From contig JAEKFU010000029.1 in assembly GCA_016522385.1 (NCBI GenBank), positions 1 through 5,129 on the forward strand: a stretch of DNA of 5,129 nt, in the 5' to 3' direction. Source of the DNA: Pseudomonadota bacterium. Lineage in GTDB: Bacteria > Pseudomonadota > Alphaproteobacteria > Rhizobiales > Aestuariivirgaceae. Made by a program: the position numbers and the translations under genes. The notes under the pieces are model-generated. The model was not told the origin of the DNA and made no database searches. It was given only the letters and a program-made list of their open reading frames with translations. Positions 1 to 5,129 of the stretch are shown here, piece after piece. Within the stretch, counting starts at the first letter, position 1. Each line of letters opens with the position of its first letter.

Positions 1-215
1 GGTTTGTTGAGCAACATGTACTGGGAGCCCAGGAAACCATTGCGCTTGGTAGCAACTGCCAGATAGACGCGCAGGGGGATGACCTTCAGTAGCGGGTATA
101 CTGCACGGACCTGTTCGGCGCATTCCAATTCATTTGCGCTACCGGGCAAAACGACATCGGATTGAATGTGATCGACCGATGTCAAATCGGTTTGATGGAT
201 CTTCAGGCACTTCAA
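1..215 (-). other. uncharacterised open frame running off the left edge
   Basis: On the minus strand a frame without stops runs to the window edge. If it begins at the TTG overlapping the DUF1194 stop codon (TTGA, 212-215), it gives 71 codons here. The translation includes PLLKVIPLRVYLAVATKRNG near residues 41-60, which has the look of real protein but matches no family I recognise. There is no in-frame ATG until position 17, no convincing ribosome binding site, and the frame runs through a hairpin that could terminate the upstream transcript. It may be the 5' part of a gene co-transcribed with DUF1194, a remnant, or chance. The plus-strand frames here are short and look no better. Confidence 0.22.
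153..183 (-). terminator. possible weak intrinsic terminator after the DUF1194 gene
   Basis: GACATCGG (153-160) and CCGATGTC (176-183) are perfect 8-bp inverted repeats separated by 15 nt. Read on the minus strand, the hairpin begins 28 nt after the DUF1194 stop codon and is followed almost at once by four T residues (148-151). This is the layout of a rho-independent terminator, although the loop is long and the T-run short. A competing 5-bp stem overlaps it (CCGAT 176-180 with ATCGG 186-190), so the fold may switch. No plus-strand gene uses this site. Confidence 0.35.
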
Positions 216-907
216 GGCCTCTTGCCGCTTACCGCAGGCGCAAGTTCACGCAAGAGTTTAAGCCGCATGGCGCGAGCAAAATCATCATAGTTGCCAGCCT
301 TGAGCACGAAAGCATGAGGGCCGGAGATAACGTGCTGGCGGTAGTATACATCGAGATCGGCGACGTCGGTCAGGATCGCCAAGCCGTTGATCGTGACGCC
401 TTGAGCCTGGGCGATGATACGTGACACCAGAGGGCTCCGGCCGGCATTGTTGCGGCCGTCGCCCGAGACATCGATCTTGCGGCGCCGGCCGGCGAACCGG
501 TTGGTGGCTATGGCCCGGAGGCCCGCTTCGACAGCGGTGCCGATGCCGGTCAGATAACCGACCCTGTCGCGTTCAACCGCTTCGATTTCCGCCGCGAATG
601 CCAGAACAGATTGCCGAGTCTTGAGGAGGCGCCAGGGAATCCAGTTCATTTCGTTGGTCCAGCCGGCCCACTGAATCAATGTCATGGCAACGCCGTTCTG
701 CACCGAAATAAGCTCGATGACTTCCTTTGACCGCAACGCCTCGGCAATGCCCTTCATCTGGAGGCTGAATTCGAAGTCGGAGATGCTGAGGGAGGTATCG
801 ACGGCGAGCACCAACTCGATGGAAACAGGTGTTTCAGCGTGGGCCGGCCTGGCGACTAGTCCGGCCAGACAACTCACAAGAATGACAAGGGCTAATCTGC
901 TTGGCAT
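212..907 (-). CDS. secreted DUF1194 family protein, von Willebrand A-like
   Basis: The predicted product has 231 residues and belongs to DUF1194, a family of unknown function with a von Willebrand A-like fold. I chose the ATG at 907 because it is followed directly by a signal peptide: a hydrophobic stretch at about residues 5-19 and a likely cleavage site after AHA (24). The longer frame from 1027 would bury this signal behind 40 residues and start 4 bp from the opposite gene. The metal-site motif DTSLS is at 37-41, a conserved threonine region YLTGIGTA at 118-125, and the family hallmark DVSGDG at 146-151. A C-terminal family block follows (INGLAIL 173-179, YYR 188-190, ISGPHAFV 194-201, DDFARAMRLKL 208-218). 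From memory the family often has Cys where His192 stands; that is not checked. The ribosome binding site is weak. It is divergent from the transporter operon. Family assignment is firm; the role is unknown, perhaps metal-dependent protein binding in the periplasm. Confidence 0.88.
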   Translation of the reverse strand: MPSRLALVILVSCLAGLVARPAHAETPVSIELVLAVDTSLSISDFEFSLQMKGIAEALRSKEVIELISVQNGVAMTLIQWAGWTNEMNWIPWRLLKTRQSVLAFAAEIEAVERDRVGYLTGIGTAVEAGLRAIATNRFAGRRRKIDVSGDGRNNAGRSPLVSRIIAQAQGVTINGLAILTDVADLDVYYRQHVISGPHAFVLKAGNYDDFARAMRLKLLRELAPAVSGKRP

Positions 908-974
908 CAAATTCAATCGATCGGGTTGGCATTCATAACGCACTGGTGTTCTATACGATGCGGCGCGAAGGCGT

Positions 975-991
975 CCAATGAGTGCCATTGG
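975..991. promoter_or_regulatory. candidate operator dyad upstream of the transporter operon
   Basis: CCAATG (975-980) and CATTGG (986-991) form a perfect inverted repeat around a 5-nt centre. It lies 39 bp before the potA-like start and downstream of the possible -10 element, where a repressor could block transcription. A weaker inverted repeat follows immediately (ATTGC 995-999, GCAAT 1007-1011). The symmetry is seen directly; binding by a regulator is inference. Confidence 0.3.
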
Positions 992-1002
992 CCTATTGCG
1001 AT

Positions 1003-1017
1003 TGTGGCAATGTGGCA
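1003..1017 (+). repeat. short tandem repeat just before the potA-like gene
   Basis: TGTGGCA occurs at 1003-1009 and again at 1011-1017, a period of 8 bp. The second copy runs into the Shine-Dalgarno sequence AGGGG (1017-1021), which sits 9 nt before the start codon. It may be chance or part of a regulatory site in the 5' leader. Confidence 0.4.
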
Positions 1018-1030
1018 GGGGTAACAAGGT

Positions 1031-2134
1031 ATGAATTCAGCAAAGGGTGGTCCGGCTGCTGTCCAGGCATTGAACGTATCGAAAGTATTCGGCGAAGGTG
1101 ACAGCGCAGTCGTTGCGCTTGACAATGTGTCGGTGAATATCCGGCAGAACGAGTTCTTTACGCTTCTGGGACCATCAGGCTGCGGCAAGACCACCTTGCT
1201 GCGGCTAATCGCCGGATTTGATCACCCGTCAAACGGAGCAATTCTTTTAGAAGGCGAGGACATATCCGGTTTGCCGCCCTACCAGCGACCGGTCAACACA
1301 GTGTTCCAAAGCTATGCTCTGTTTCCGCATATGACGGTAGCCGGCAACATCGCATTCGGCCTTGAAATGCTCGGCAAGTCGAAACCTGAGATCGATGCGA
1401 CCGTGACCGACATGCTGCGGCTGGTTCAGATGGAGGAGCTGAAAGACCGTCAGACGTCGCAGATCTCCGGTGGCCAACAACAGCGCGTGGCGCTGGCCCG
1501 CGCGTTGGCCCCGCATCCCAAAGTGCTGTTGCTCGACGAACCGCTTTCGGCACTTGATCTCAAGCTGCGCAAGGAAATGCAAATCGAGCTCAAGCGGCTG
1601 CAGCACGAGACCGGTATCACCTTCATTTTTGTGACGCATGATCAGGAAGAAGCCTTGACCATGTCGGACAGAATTGCGGTGATGAGTGCGGGCAACATCC
1701 TGCAGGTCGGCACACCGCGTGACATCTACGATCACCCGGCTGAACGGTTTGTCGCCAATTTCATTGGCGAGACAAATTTCTTTCAGGCGGAACTTGTATC
1801 GGTCAAGAAGGGTGCCGGAAAAATCAAGCTGGCCTCCGGCAAGACCATTACCGCAACGGTGCCGGACGGGCTTGTGGCAAACGGGCACATCACCGCGGTA
1901 GTGCGGCCCGAACACGCCCGTATCGTCGAACCGGGTGCCTCTTCGACGCTTGTGGGCACACTGGAGAATATTGTCTATTTCGGGACCGACACGCATTTCC
2001 ATGTCGCACTCGGCGGTGAAGAGGCCTTCATTGTGCGCATGCAGAACGCCCGCGACGATGCCGGGAAGTTTTCAACCGGCATGAACGTCGGCATCACGAT
2101 CGATGCCAATGCTGCTCAGGTTCTAAGAGACTGA
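1031..2134 (+). CDS. potA: spermidine/putrescine-type ABC transporter ATPase
   Basis: This 367-residue cytoplasmic protein hydrolyses ATP to power import through the two permeases encoded next. All catalytic motifs are intact: Walker A GPSGCGKT (47-54), Q-loop Gln93 in FQSYALFPH, signature SGGQQQRVALARA (147-159), Walker B VLLLDEP (165-171), D-loop SALD (173-176) and switch His203 in VTHDQEEA. A C-terminal TOBE-like domain occupies about residues 285-360, with VRPEHARI at 291-298. The length fits PotA/PotG ATPases, about 370 residues. The ATG is supported by AGGGG at 1017-1021 with 9-nt spacing. The gene is first in a four-gene operon, one base ahead of the first permease. Related ATPases import iron, thiamine or sugars, so the polyamine-type assignment rests mainly on the permease and binding-protein neighbours. 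ATPase confidence is very high; substrate confidence is moderate. Confidence 0.93.
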   Translation: MNSAKGGPAAVQALNVSKVFGEGDSAVVALDNVSVNIRQNEFFTLLGPSGCGKTTLLRLIAGFDHPSNGAILLEGEDISGLPPYQRPVNTVFQSYALFPHMTVAGNIAFGLEMLGKSKPEIDATVTDMLRLVQMEELKDRQTSQISGGQQQRVALARALAPHPKVLLLDEPLSALDLKLRKEMQIELKRLQHETGITFIFVTHDQEEALTMSDRIAVMSAGNILQVGTPRDIYDHPAERFVANFIGETNFFQAELVSVKKGAGKIKLASGKTITATVPDGLVANGHITAVVRPEHARIVEPGASSTLVGTLENIVYFGTDTHFHVALGGEEAFIVRMQNARDDAGKFSTGMNVGITIDANAAQVLRD

Positions 2135-2135
2135 A

Positions 2136-3095
2136 ATGACAGTGACTGCGACACATGAAGGTCCGGTAAGGCCCACGAAATCTGCCGCAGAGGTCGCCGC
2201 AGATGCCACTCAGCGTGATATCCGCAATTGCTGGCTGTTGTGTGCACCGGCTCTGATCGTACTACTGTGCGCTGCCTCCGGCCCGCTGGCGATCATGCTG
2301 ATGTACTCGTTTCTCAAGGCCGGTGATTACGGTGGGGTCCTGTGGACATTTTCGACTGAGGGCTGGTTCAGCGTTTTCGTTCAGCGTGACATTTTTGATG
2401 AAACTCTGTCACTGGCCGATGCCCATGTATCAATCTTTTGGCGCTCGCTCAAACTGTCGATCCTGACAACGCTGCTGGCGCTTTGCTTGGGGTTTCCAAC
2501 CGCCTATTTCATCGCGATGCGACCGTTGCAGACCCGCAACCTCTGGCTGTTTCTGATCACCATCCCATTCTGGACTAATTTGTTGATCCGGACTTTCGCG
2601 ATCATGGAGATGATCCGCAATCACGGCATCATCAATTCACTGCTCAAATCAATCGGAGTGATAGATGAACCAATCCAGATGCTGTTTACTGATTTTTCCG
2701 TCATGCTGGGTATGACCTATGTCTACCTGCCGCTGATGGTGCTGCCGATCTACGCCTCGATGGAAAAGTTCGATTTTCGGTTGGTCGAGGCCGGCTATGA
2801 CCTTTACGCCTCACGGTTCAGGGTATTGCGGCGGATTATCATCCCGCTGGTCAAGCCGGGTATAATCGCGGGTTCTATCCTCGTGTTCGTGCCATCGTTG
2901 GGAGCCTATGTGACACCACGCGTGCTTGGCGGCGGCAAACGCATGATGCTGGGAAATCTGATCGAGCTGCAATTCGGACAGGGCCGCAACTGGCCTTTGG
3001 GTGCGGCCCTTTCGATCACCCTGCTGGTCATCGTCATGGCGGCGTTGTTGATCTATGTGCGTAGCGTCCAGCGTAGAGACGGTGGGCATGGCTGA
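2136..3095 (+). CDS. potB: polyamine-type ABC transporter permease, PotB/PotH-like
   Basis: This is an inner-membrane permease of 319 residues, one half of the transport channel. Six membrane segments are predicted at about residues 33-58, 103-127, 136-157, 187-207, 241-262 and 288-308. The cytoplasmic EAA loop that docks on the ATPase begins at Glu218 (EAGYDLYASRFRVLRR) and ends at the Gly of KPG (240-242). The N-terminal cytoplasmic tail of about 32 residues and the long periplasmic loop between segments 1 and 2 resemble PotH (about 317 residues) more than the shorter PotB. The ATG lies one base after the ATPase stop, with AAGAGA (2125-2130) as a modest ribosome binding site, which suggests translational coupling. 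The FWTNLLIRT motif (145-153) is typical of this permease branch. The permease family is secure; the ligand is inferred from the family. Confidence 0.92.
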   Translation: MTVTATHEGPVRPTKSAAEVAADATQRDIRNCWLLCAPALIVLLCAASGPLAIMLMYSFLKAGDYGGVLWTFSTEGWFSVFVQRDIFDETLSLADAHVSIFWRSLKLSILTTLLALCLGFPTAYFIAMRPLQTRNLWLFLITIPFWTNLLIRTFAIMEMIRNHGIINSLLKSIGVIDEPIQMLFTDFSVMLGMTYVYLPLMVLPIYASMEKFDFRLVEAGYDLYASRFRVLRRIIIPLVKPGIIAGSILVFVPSLGAYVTPRVLGGGKRMMLGNLIELQFGQGRNWPLGAALSITLLVIVMAALLIYVRSVQRRDGGHG

Positions 3096-3918
3096 GTTAG
3101 GAATGTCATCGGCTGTAACACGGCGGGCCTTTTCGGTGCGCAAGATGACCGGTTTTACAGCCGTCGCCATCGTCTGCTTCATCATGCTTTATGCACCGTT
3201 GCTACCGCTGGTAGCCTATTCCTTCAATTCGGGCAGCTCGATCGCACTATGGGAAGGGTTTTCGTGGCGCTGGTATGAGGCTGCCTGGCGCAACGAACTC
3301 GTCCAAGATGCCGCATTCCGTTCGCTGTTTGTAGCGACACTGGCTTCAACCTTCGCCACCGCACTTGCCACCATGGCAGCGCTTGGCACGACCCGGACCC
3401 GGGCCTACAGGGGCCTCACGGCAATTTACGCGATGATCAACCAACCACTGATGGTGCCAGAAATCGTCACCGCTGTGGCACTTTTGATCGTATTCGCAGT
3501 CATCAAGACGGCCACCAATTACCATGGCCTGGTCTATCTCATCACAGCTCACACGGCGTTTTGCATTCCGTTTGCCTATCTGCCAATTCGCGCTCGCCTC
3601 GAAGGCATGGACATTTCGCTGGAGACCGCTGCAGCAGATCTTTATGCAACGCCGTGGAAAACATTTCGGCGGGTGACATTGCCACTACTGTGGCCGGGCA
3701 TCTTGGCCGGTGCAATGCTAGCTTTCGTCATCTCGCTCGACGACGTGGTGATCACGGAGTTCGTTAAGTCCCCGGGCCAGGACACTTTGCCGACCTATAT
3801 GCTCGGACAGCTGCGCCGTGTCATCACACCGGAAATCAATGCCATCTCCACAGTCTTGTTGACCGTCTCCGCGGTGATGGTTACGTTTTTCTTTTTCCTC
3901 AATCGGAAGAAGATGTAG
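3088..3918 (+). CDS. potC: polyamine-type ABC transporter permease, PotC/PotI-like
   Basis: This is the second inner-membrane permease, 276 residues from the chosen start and close to the usual PotC/PotI length. Predicted membrane segments are at about 22-46, 78-100, 118-140, 148-168, 202-222 and 252-271. The ATPase-docking EAA loop runs from Glu179 (ETAAADLYATPWKTFRR) to about residue 205. SLDDVVITEFV (216-226) followed by TLPTYM (233-238) is a strong PotC/PotI-type signature. I chose the ATG at 3088 because it gives an 8-bp overlap with the first permease (ATGGCTGA) and has AGAGA (3075-3079) upstream. An ATG at 3055 would add 11 residues, and one at 3103, preceded by AGGA at only 0-nt spacing, would remove five. 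The C-terminus is unusual in ending FFFFLNRKKM. It pairs with the preceding permease as a heterodimer. Confidence 0.9.
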   Translation: MAELGMSSAVTRRAFSVRKMTGFTAVAIVCFIMLYAPLLPLVAYSFNSGSSIALWEGFSWRWYEAAWRNELVQDAAFRSLFVATLASTFATALATMAALGTTRTRAYRGLTAIYAMINQPLMVPEIVTAVALLIVFAVIKTATNYHGLVYLITAHTAFCIPFAYLPIRARLEGMDISLETAAADLYATPWKTFRRVTLPLLWPGILAGAMLAFVISLDDVVITEFVKSPGQDTLPTYMLGQLRRVITPEINAISTVLLTVSAVMVTFFFFLNRKKM

Positions 3919-3921
3919 GCA

Positions 3922-3931
3922 TTGGCGCCAA
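3922..3931. promoter_or_regulatory. 10-bp perfect palindrome before the binding-protein gene
   Basis: TTGGCGCCAA is fully self-complementary and lies in the 34-nt gap between the second permease and the binding-protein gene, just ahead of the strong ribosome binding site GAGGGAG (3936-3942). With no loop it is more likely a protein-binding dyad than a hairpin. It may be chance. Confidence 0.22.
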
Positions 3932-3952
3932 CCACGAGGGAGTGAGTTCGAG

Positions 3953-4984
3953 ATGAAGAAACTTTTTTTTGGAGCCGCGATAGCGGTTTCGATGGCAATG
4001 GCCGGGACGGCACAGGCAGCCGGCGAGCTTAATATTTTCAACTGGGGTAACTACACCAACCCAGAACTGATTAAGAAGTTCGAGAAAGAGCACGACGTAA
4101 AAGTCACAGTCACCGATTACGATTCCAACGATACCGCGCTGGCCAAGGTGAAAGCCGGTGGTCACGGCTTCGACATGGTGGTGCCGTCGGCCAGCTACGT
4201 GCCGATTTGGGTCAAGGAAGGGCTGCTTCTCGAAACCCGCCCTGATCAGATGGAGAACTTCAAGCATGTTGCTGAAGAGTGGAAAAACCCCGATTGGGAT
4301 CCCGGCCGACGCTATTCGGTGCCGTGGCAGTGGGGCAGCGTCGGTATAGTTGTCGACACCTCCGTCTACAAAGGCGACATCAATACCTCCGCCATCGTTT
4401 TCGATCCGCCACAGGAATTGGTGGGCAAAATCAACGTGGCACCGGAGATGGGTGACGTCATGGGCATGGCACTGTTCTATGTAGGCGGTAAGCCATGCAC
4501 CGATGACAAGGCTATGCTCAAGAAGGCCCGGGACGTACTGGTTGCAGCAAAATCCAAGTGGCTGTCGATGGACTACGGCGTCATCGAGAAGTTCGCCGGC
4601 CGCGATCTTGCCGCATCGCTGTACTGGAACGGTGCAGCATTCCGAGCGCGCGAGAAGAACACTGACGTGCGCTATGGCTATCCAAAAGAAGGCTACGTTT
4701 TGTGGATGGATTCGGTGGCTGTCCTGAAGGACGCCAAGAACGTGGAGAACGCCAAGCTTTTCCAGAACTTTGTCATGACACCGGAAAATGCGGCGCTTAT
4801 CTCGGCCTTTGCCAGATATGCCAACGGCATCAAGGGTTCTGAAGAGTTCATGCCCGATGACATGAAGAACGCCCCTGAAGTCAATATTCCAAGCGAGTTC
4901 GCAAGCAGTGGTCATTTCATCCCGACTTGTGCGCCGGAAGTCCAGGCGCTCTACACTAAGATCTGGACCGAACTGCAGAAGTAG
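3953..4984 (+). CDS. potD: periplasmic polyamine-type substrate-binding protein
   Basis: This 343-residue protein is the periplasmic ligand receptor that feeds the two permeases. A signal peptide covers residues 1-22, with lysines at 2-3, a hydrophobic core and likely cleavage after AQA, giving a mature start at AGELNIFNWGNY. The family blocks are in order: NWGNYTNPELIKKFEKE (30-46), FDMVVPSASYVP (73-84), VPWQWGSVGI (123-132), YWNGAA (224-229), EGYVLWMDSVAVLKDAKN (246-263) and the C-terminal YTKIW (334-338). Trp251 and Asp253 align by motif with the ligand-contacting Trp/Asp pair of PotD/PotF. Cys182 and Cys326 are the only cysteines in the mature protein and may form a disulfide. The ATG follows GAGGGAG by 10 nt, a stronger site than those of the permeases, which suits the higher amounts needed of a binding protein. 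Length fits PotD (about 348). Specificity for putrescine, spermidine or another cation cannot be read from the sequence. Confidence 0.92.
   Translation: MKKLFFGAAIAVSMAMAGTAQAAGELNIFNWGNYTNPELIKKFEKEHDVKVTVTDYDSNDTALAKVKAGGHGFDMVVPSASYVPIWVKEGLLLETRPDQMENFKHVAEEWKNPDWDPGRRYSVPWQWGSVGIVVDTSVYKGDINTSAIVFDPPQELVGKINVAPEMGDVMGMALFYVGGKPCTDDKAMLKKARDVLVAAKSKWLSMDYGVIEKFAGRDLAASLYWNGAAFRAREKNTDVRYGYPKEGYVLWMDSVAVLKDAKNVENAKLFQNFVMTPENAALISAFARYANGIKGSEEFMPDDMKNAPEVNIPSEFASSGHFIPTCAPEVQALYTKIWTELQK
3963..3970 (+). repeat. T8 run inside the signal-peptide codons
   Basis: Eight consecutive T residues encode part of Leu4-Phe5-Phe6 at the start of the binding-protein gene. Runs of this length can slip during replication or transcription, and a one-base change here would abolish the product at its sixth codon. 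The frame is intact in this copy. Confidence 0.6.
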
Positions 4985-4995
4985 CAAGGCGCGAA

Positions 4996-5023
4996 GAGCC
5001 CTGGGCGAAAGGCGCCCGGGCTC
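4996..5023 (+). terminator. GC-rich hairpin after the binding-protein gene
   Basis: GAGCCC (4996-5001) pairs with GGGCTC (5018-5023) and GGGCG (5003-5007) with CGCCC (5013-5017), giving an 11-bp stem with a single bulged T (5002) and a five-base loop AAAGG. It starts 11 nt after the stop codon, where an operon terminator would be expected. No U-tract follows (CCCCGGAACC), so efficient intrinsic termination is doubtful. It could instead protect the 3' end of the mRNA or cause partial read-through into the next gene. A second small stem, CCGCG (5031-5035) with CGCGG (5043-5047), follows. Confidence 0.5.
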
Positions 5024-5116
5024 CCCGGAACCGCGATATAAACGCGGAATCAATGACTTGTCGCTGAACCCAGCTGATTTGAATCAAGGGATTTTCTTTC
5101 ACAAGGACGCTAAATC

Positions 5117-5129
5117 GTGGACAAACCAT
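5117..5129 (+). CDS. probable start of a further plus-strand gene, cut by the window end
   Basis: AAGGA (5103-5107) is a good Shine-Dalgarno sequence and lies 9 nt before GTG at 5117, which would open Met-Asp-Lys-Pro before the sequence ends. The 132-nt gap after the binding-protein gene contains the GC hairpin. In related operons a polyamine catabolic gene sometimes follows, but four codons cannot show what this one is. Confidence 0.42.

Larger units (their letters stand above)
908..1030. promoter_or_regulatory. divergent intergenic region for DUF1194 and the transporter operon
   Basis: These 123 bp separate two divergent translation starts, so promoters for both directions probably lie here. 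On the plus strand TTGGCA (926-931) is close to a -35 box and is followed after 17 nt by the poor -10 match TTCTAT (949-954). The better -10 match CTATAC (951-956) leaves a 19-nt gap, so neither pairing is convincing. The region also contains a 17-bp dyad and a tandem repeat, annotated separately. I could not define a minus-strand promoter. Confidence 0.4.

Noticed and set aside
134..424. Plus-strand open frame of 96 codons
   Set aside because: Most of it is antisense to the conserved C-terminal part of DUF1194, and it has no recognisable domain or good ribosome binding site.
869..880. Lipobox-like Leu-Val-Ser-Cys at residues 10-13 of the DUF1194 protein
   Set aside because: The hydrophobic segment before the Cys is too short and continues after it. 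The AHA cleavage site at residue 24 fits an ordinary signal peptide.
908..1027. Upstream extension of the DUF1194 protein by 40 residues
   Set aside because: The extension would place a clear signal peptide internally and start 4 bp from the divergent transporter gene. The ATG at 907 explains the protein better.
1247..2002. A 251-codon minus-strand open frame inside the ATPase gene
   Set aside because: It is antisense to a fully conserved ABC ATPase and shows no family motif.
3886..3900. T-rich stretch at the end of the second permease gene as a terminator
   Set aside because: It encodes the Phe-rich C-terminus and no stable hairpin precedes it.
1031..4984. A novel transport or defence system
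   Set aside because: All four genes match a standard polyamine-type ABC importer with intact motifs and normal lengths. No extra domain or fusion is visible.
3899..5053. A 384-codon minus-strand open frame antisense to the binding-protein gene
   Set aside because: It lies across a clear PotD/PotF-like gene with intact family motifs. The translation is rich in His, Arg and Cys without recognisable domains, as expected of an antisense shadow in GC-rich DNA.

Overview
The window looks like ordinary chromosome from an alphaproteobacterium, probably of the Rhizobiales/Hyphomicrobiales type. The evidence is the moderately GC-rich coding sequence, a DUF1194 protein (a family found mostly in Alphaproteobacteria), and a spermidine/putrescine-type ABC transporter operon in the style common in that group. 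I cannot assign a genus from the sequence alone.

Layout. Positions 1-211 hold no gene I can identify. There is one uncharacterised minus-strand open frame running off the left edge, and a set of inverted repeats just downstream of the DUF1194 gene that could end or attenuate its transcript. Positions 212-907 (minus) encode a secreted DUF1194 protein with a von Willebrand A-like metal site. Positions 908-1030 are a divergent intergenic region with a 17-bp dyad and a short tandem repeat just before the first transporter gene. Positions 1031-4984 (plus) hold four tightly packed genes in the order ATPase, permease, permease, periplasmic binding protein (potA-, potB/potH-, potC/potI- and potD/potF-like). 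After the binding-protein gene comes a strong GC hairpin without a U-tract. A well-spaced Shine-Dalgarno sequence and GTG codon follow, probably the first codons of another plus-strand gene cut by the window end.

How the genes work together. The binding protein would capture a polyamine or similar cationic ligand in the periplasm and deliver it to a channel formed by the two different permeases. A dimer of the ATPase would drive import. All four subunits are present with intact motifs, so the importer looks complete and functional. The family is clear, but the exact ligand is not. The DUF1194 gene is divergently transcribed and a functional link to the importer is not demonstrated.

I found no mobile element, CRISPR array, RNA gene or clearly novel system. 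The points most worth a second look are the mutually exclusive hairpins after the DUF1194 gene, the dyad in the divergent promoter region, the small palindrome before the binding-protein gene, and the T8 run inside its signal-peptide codons.
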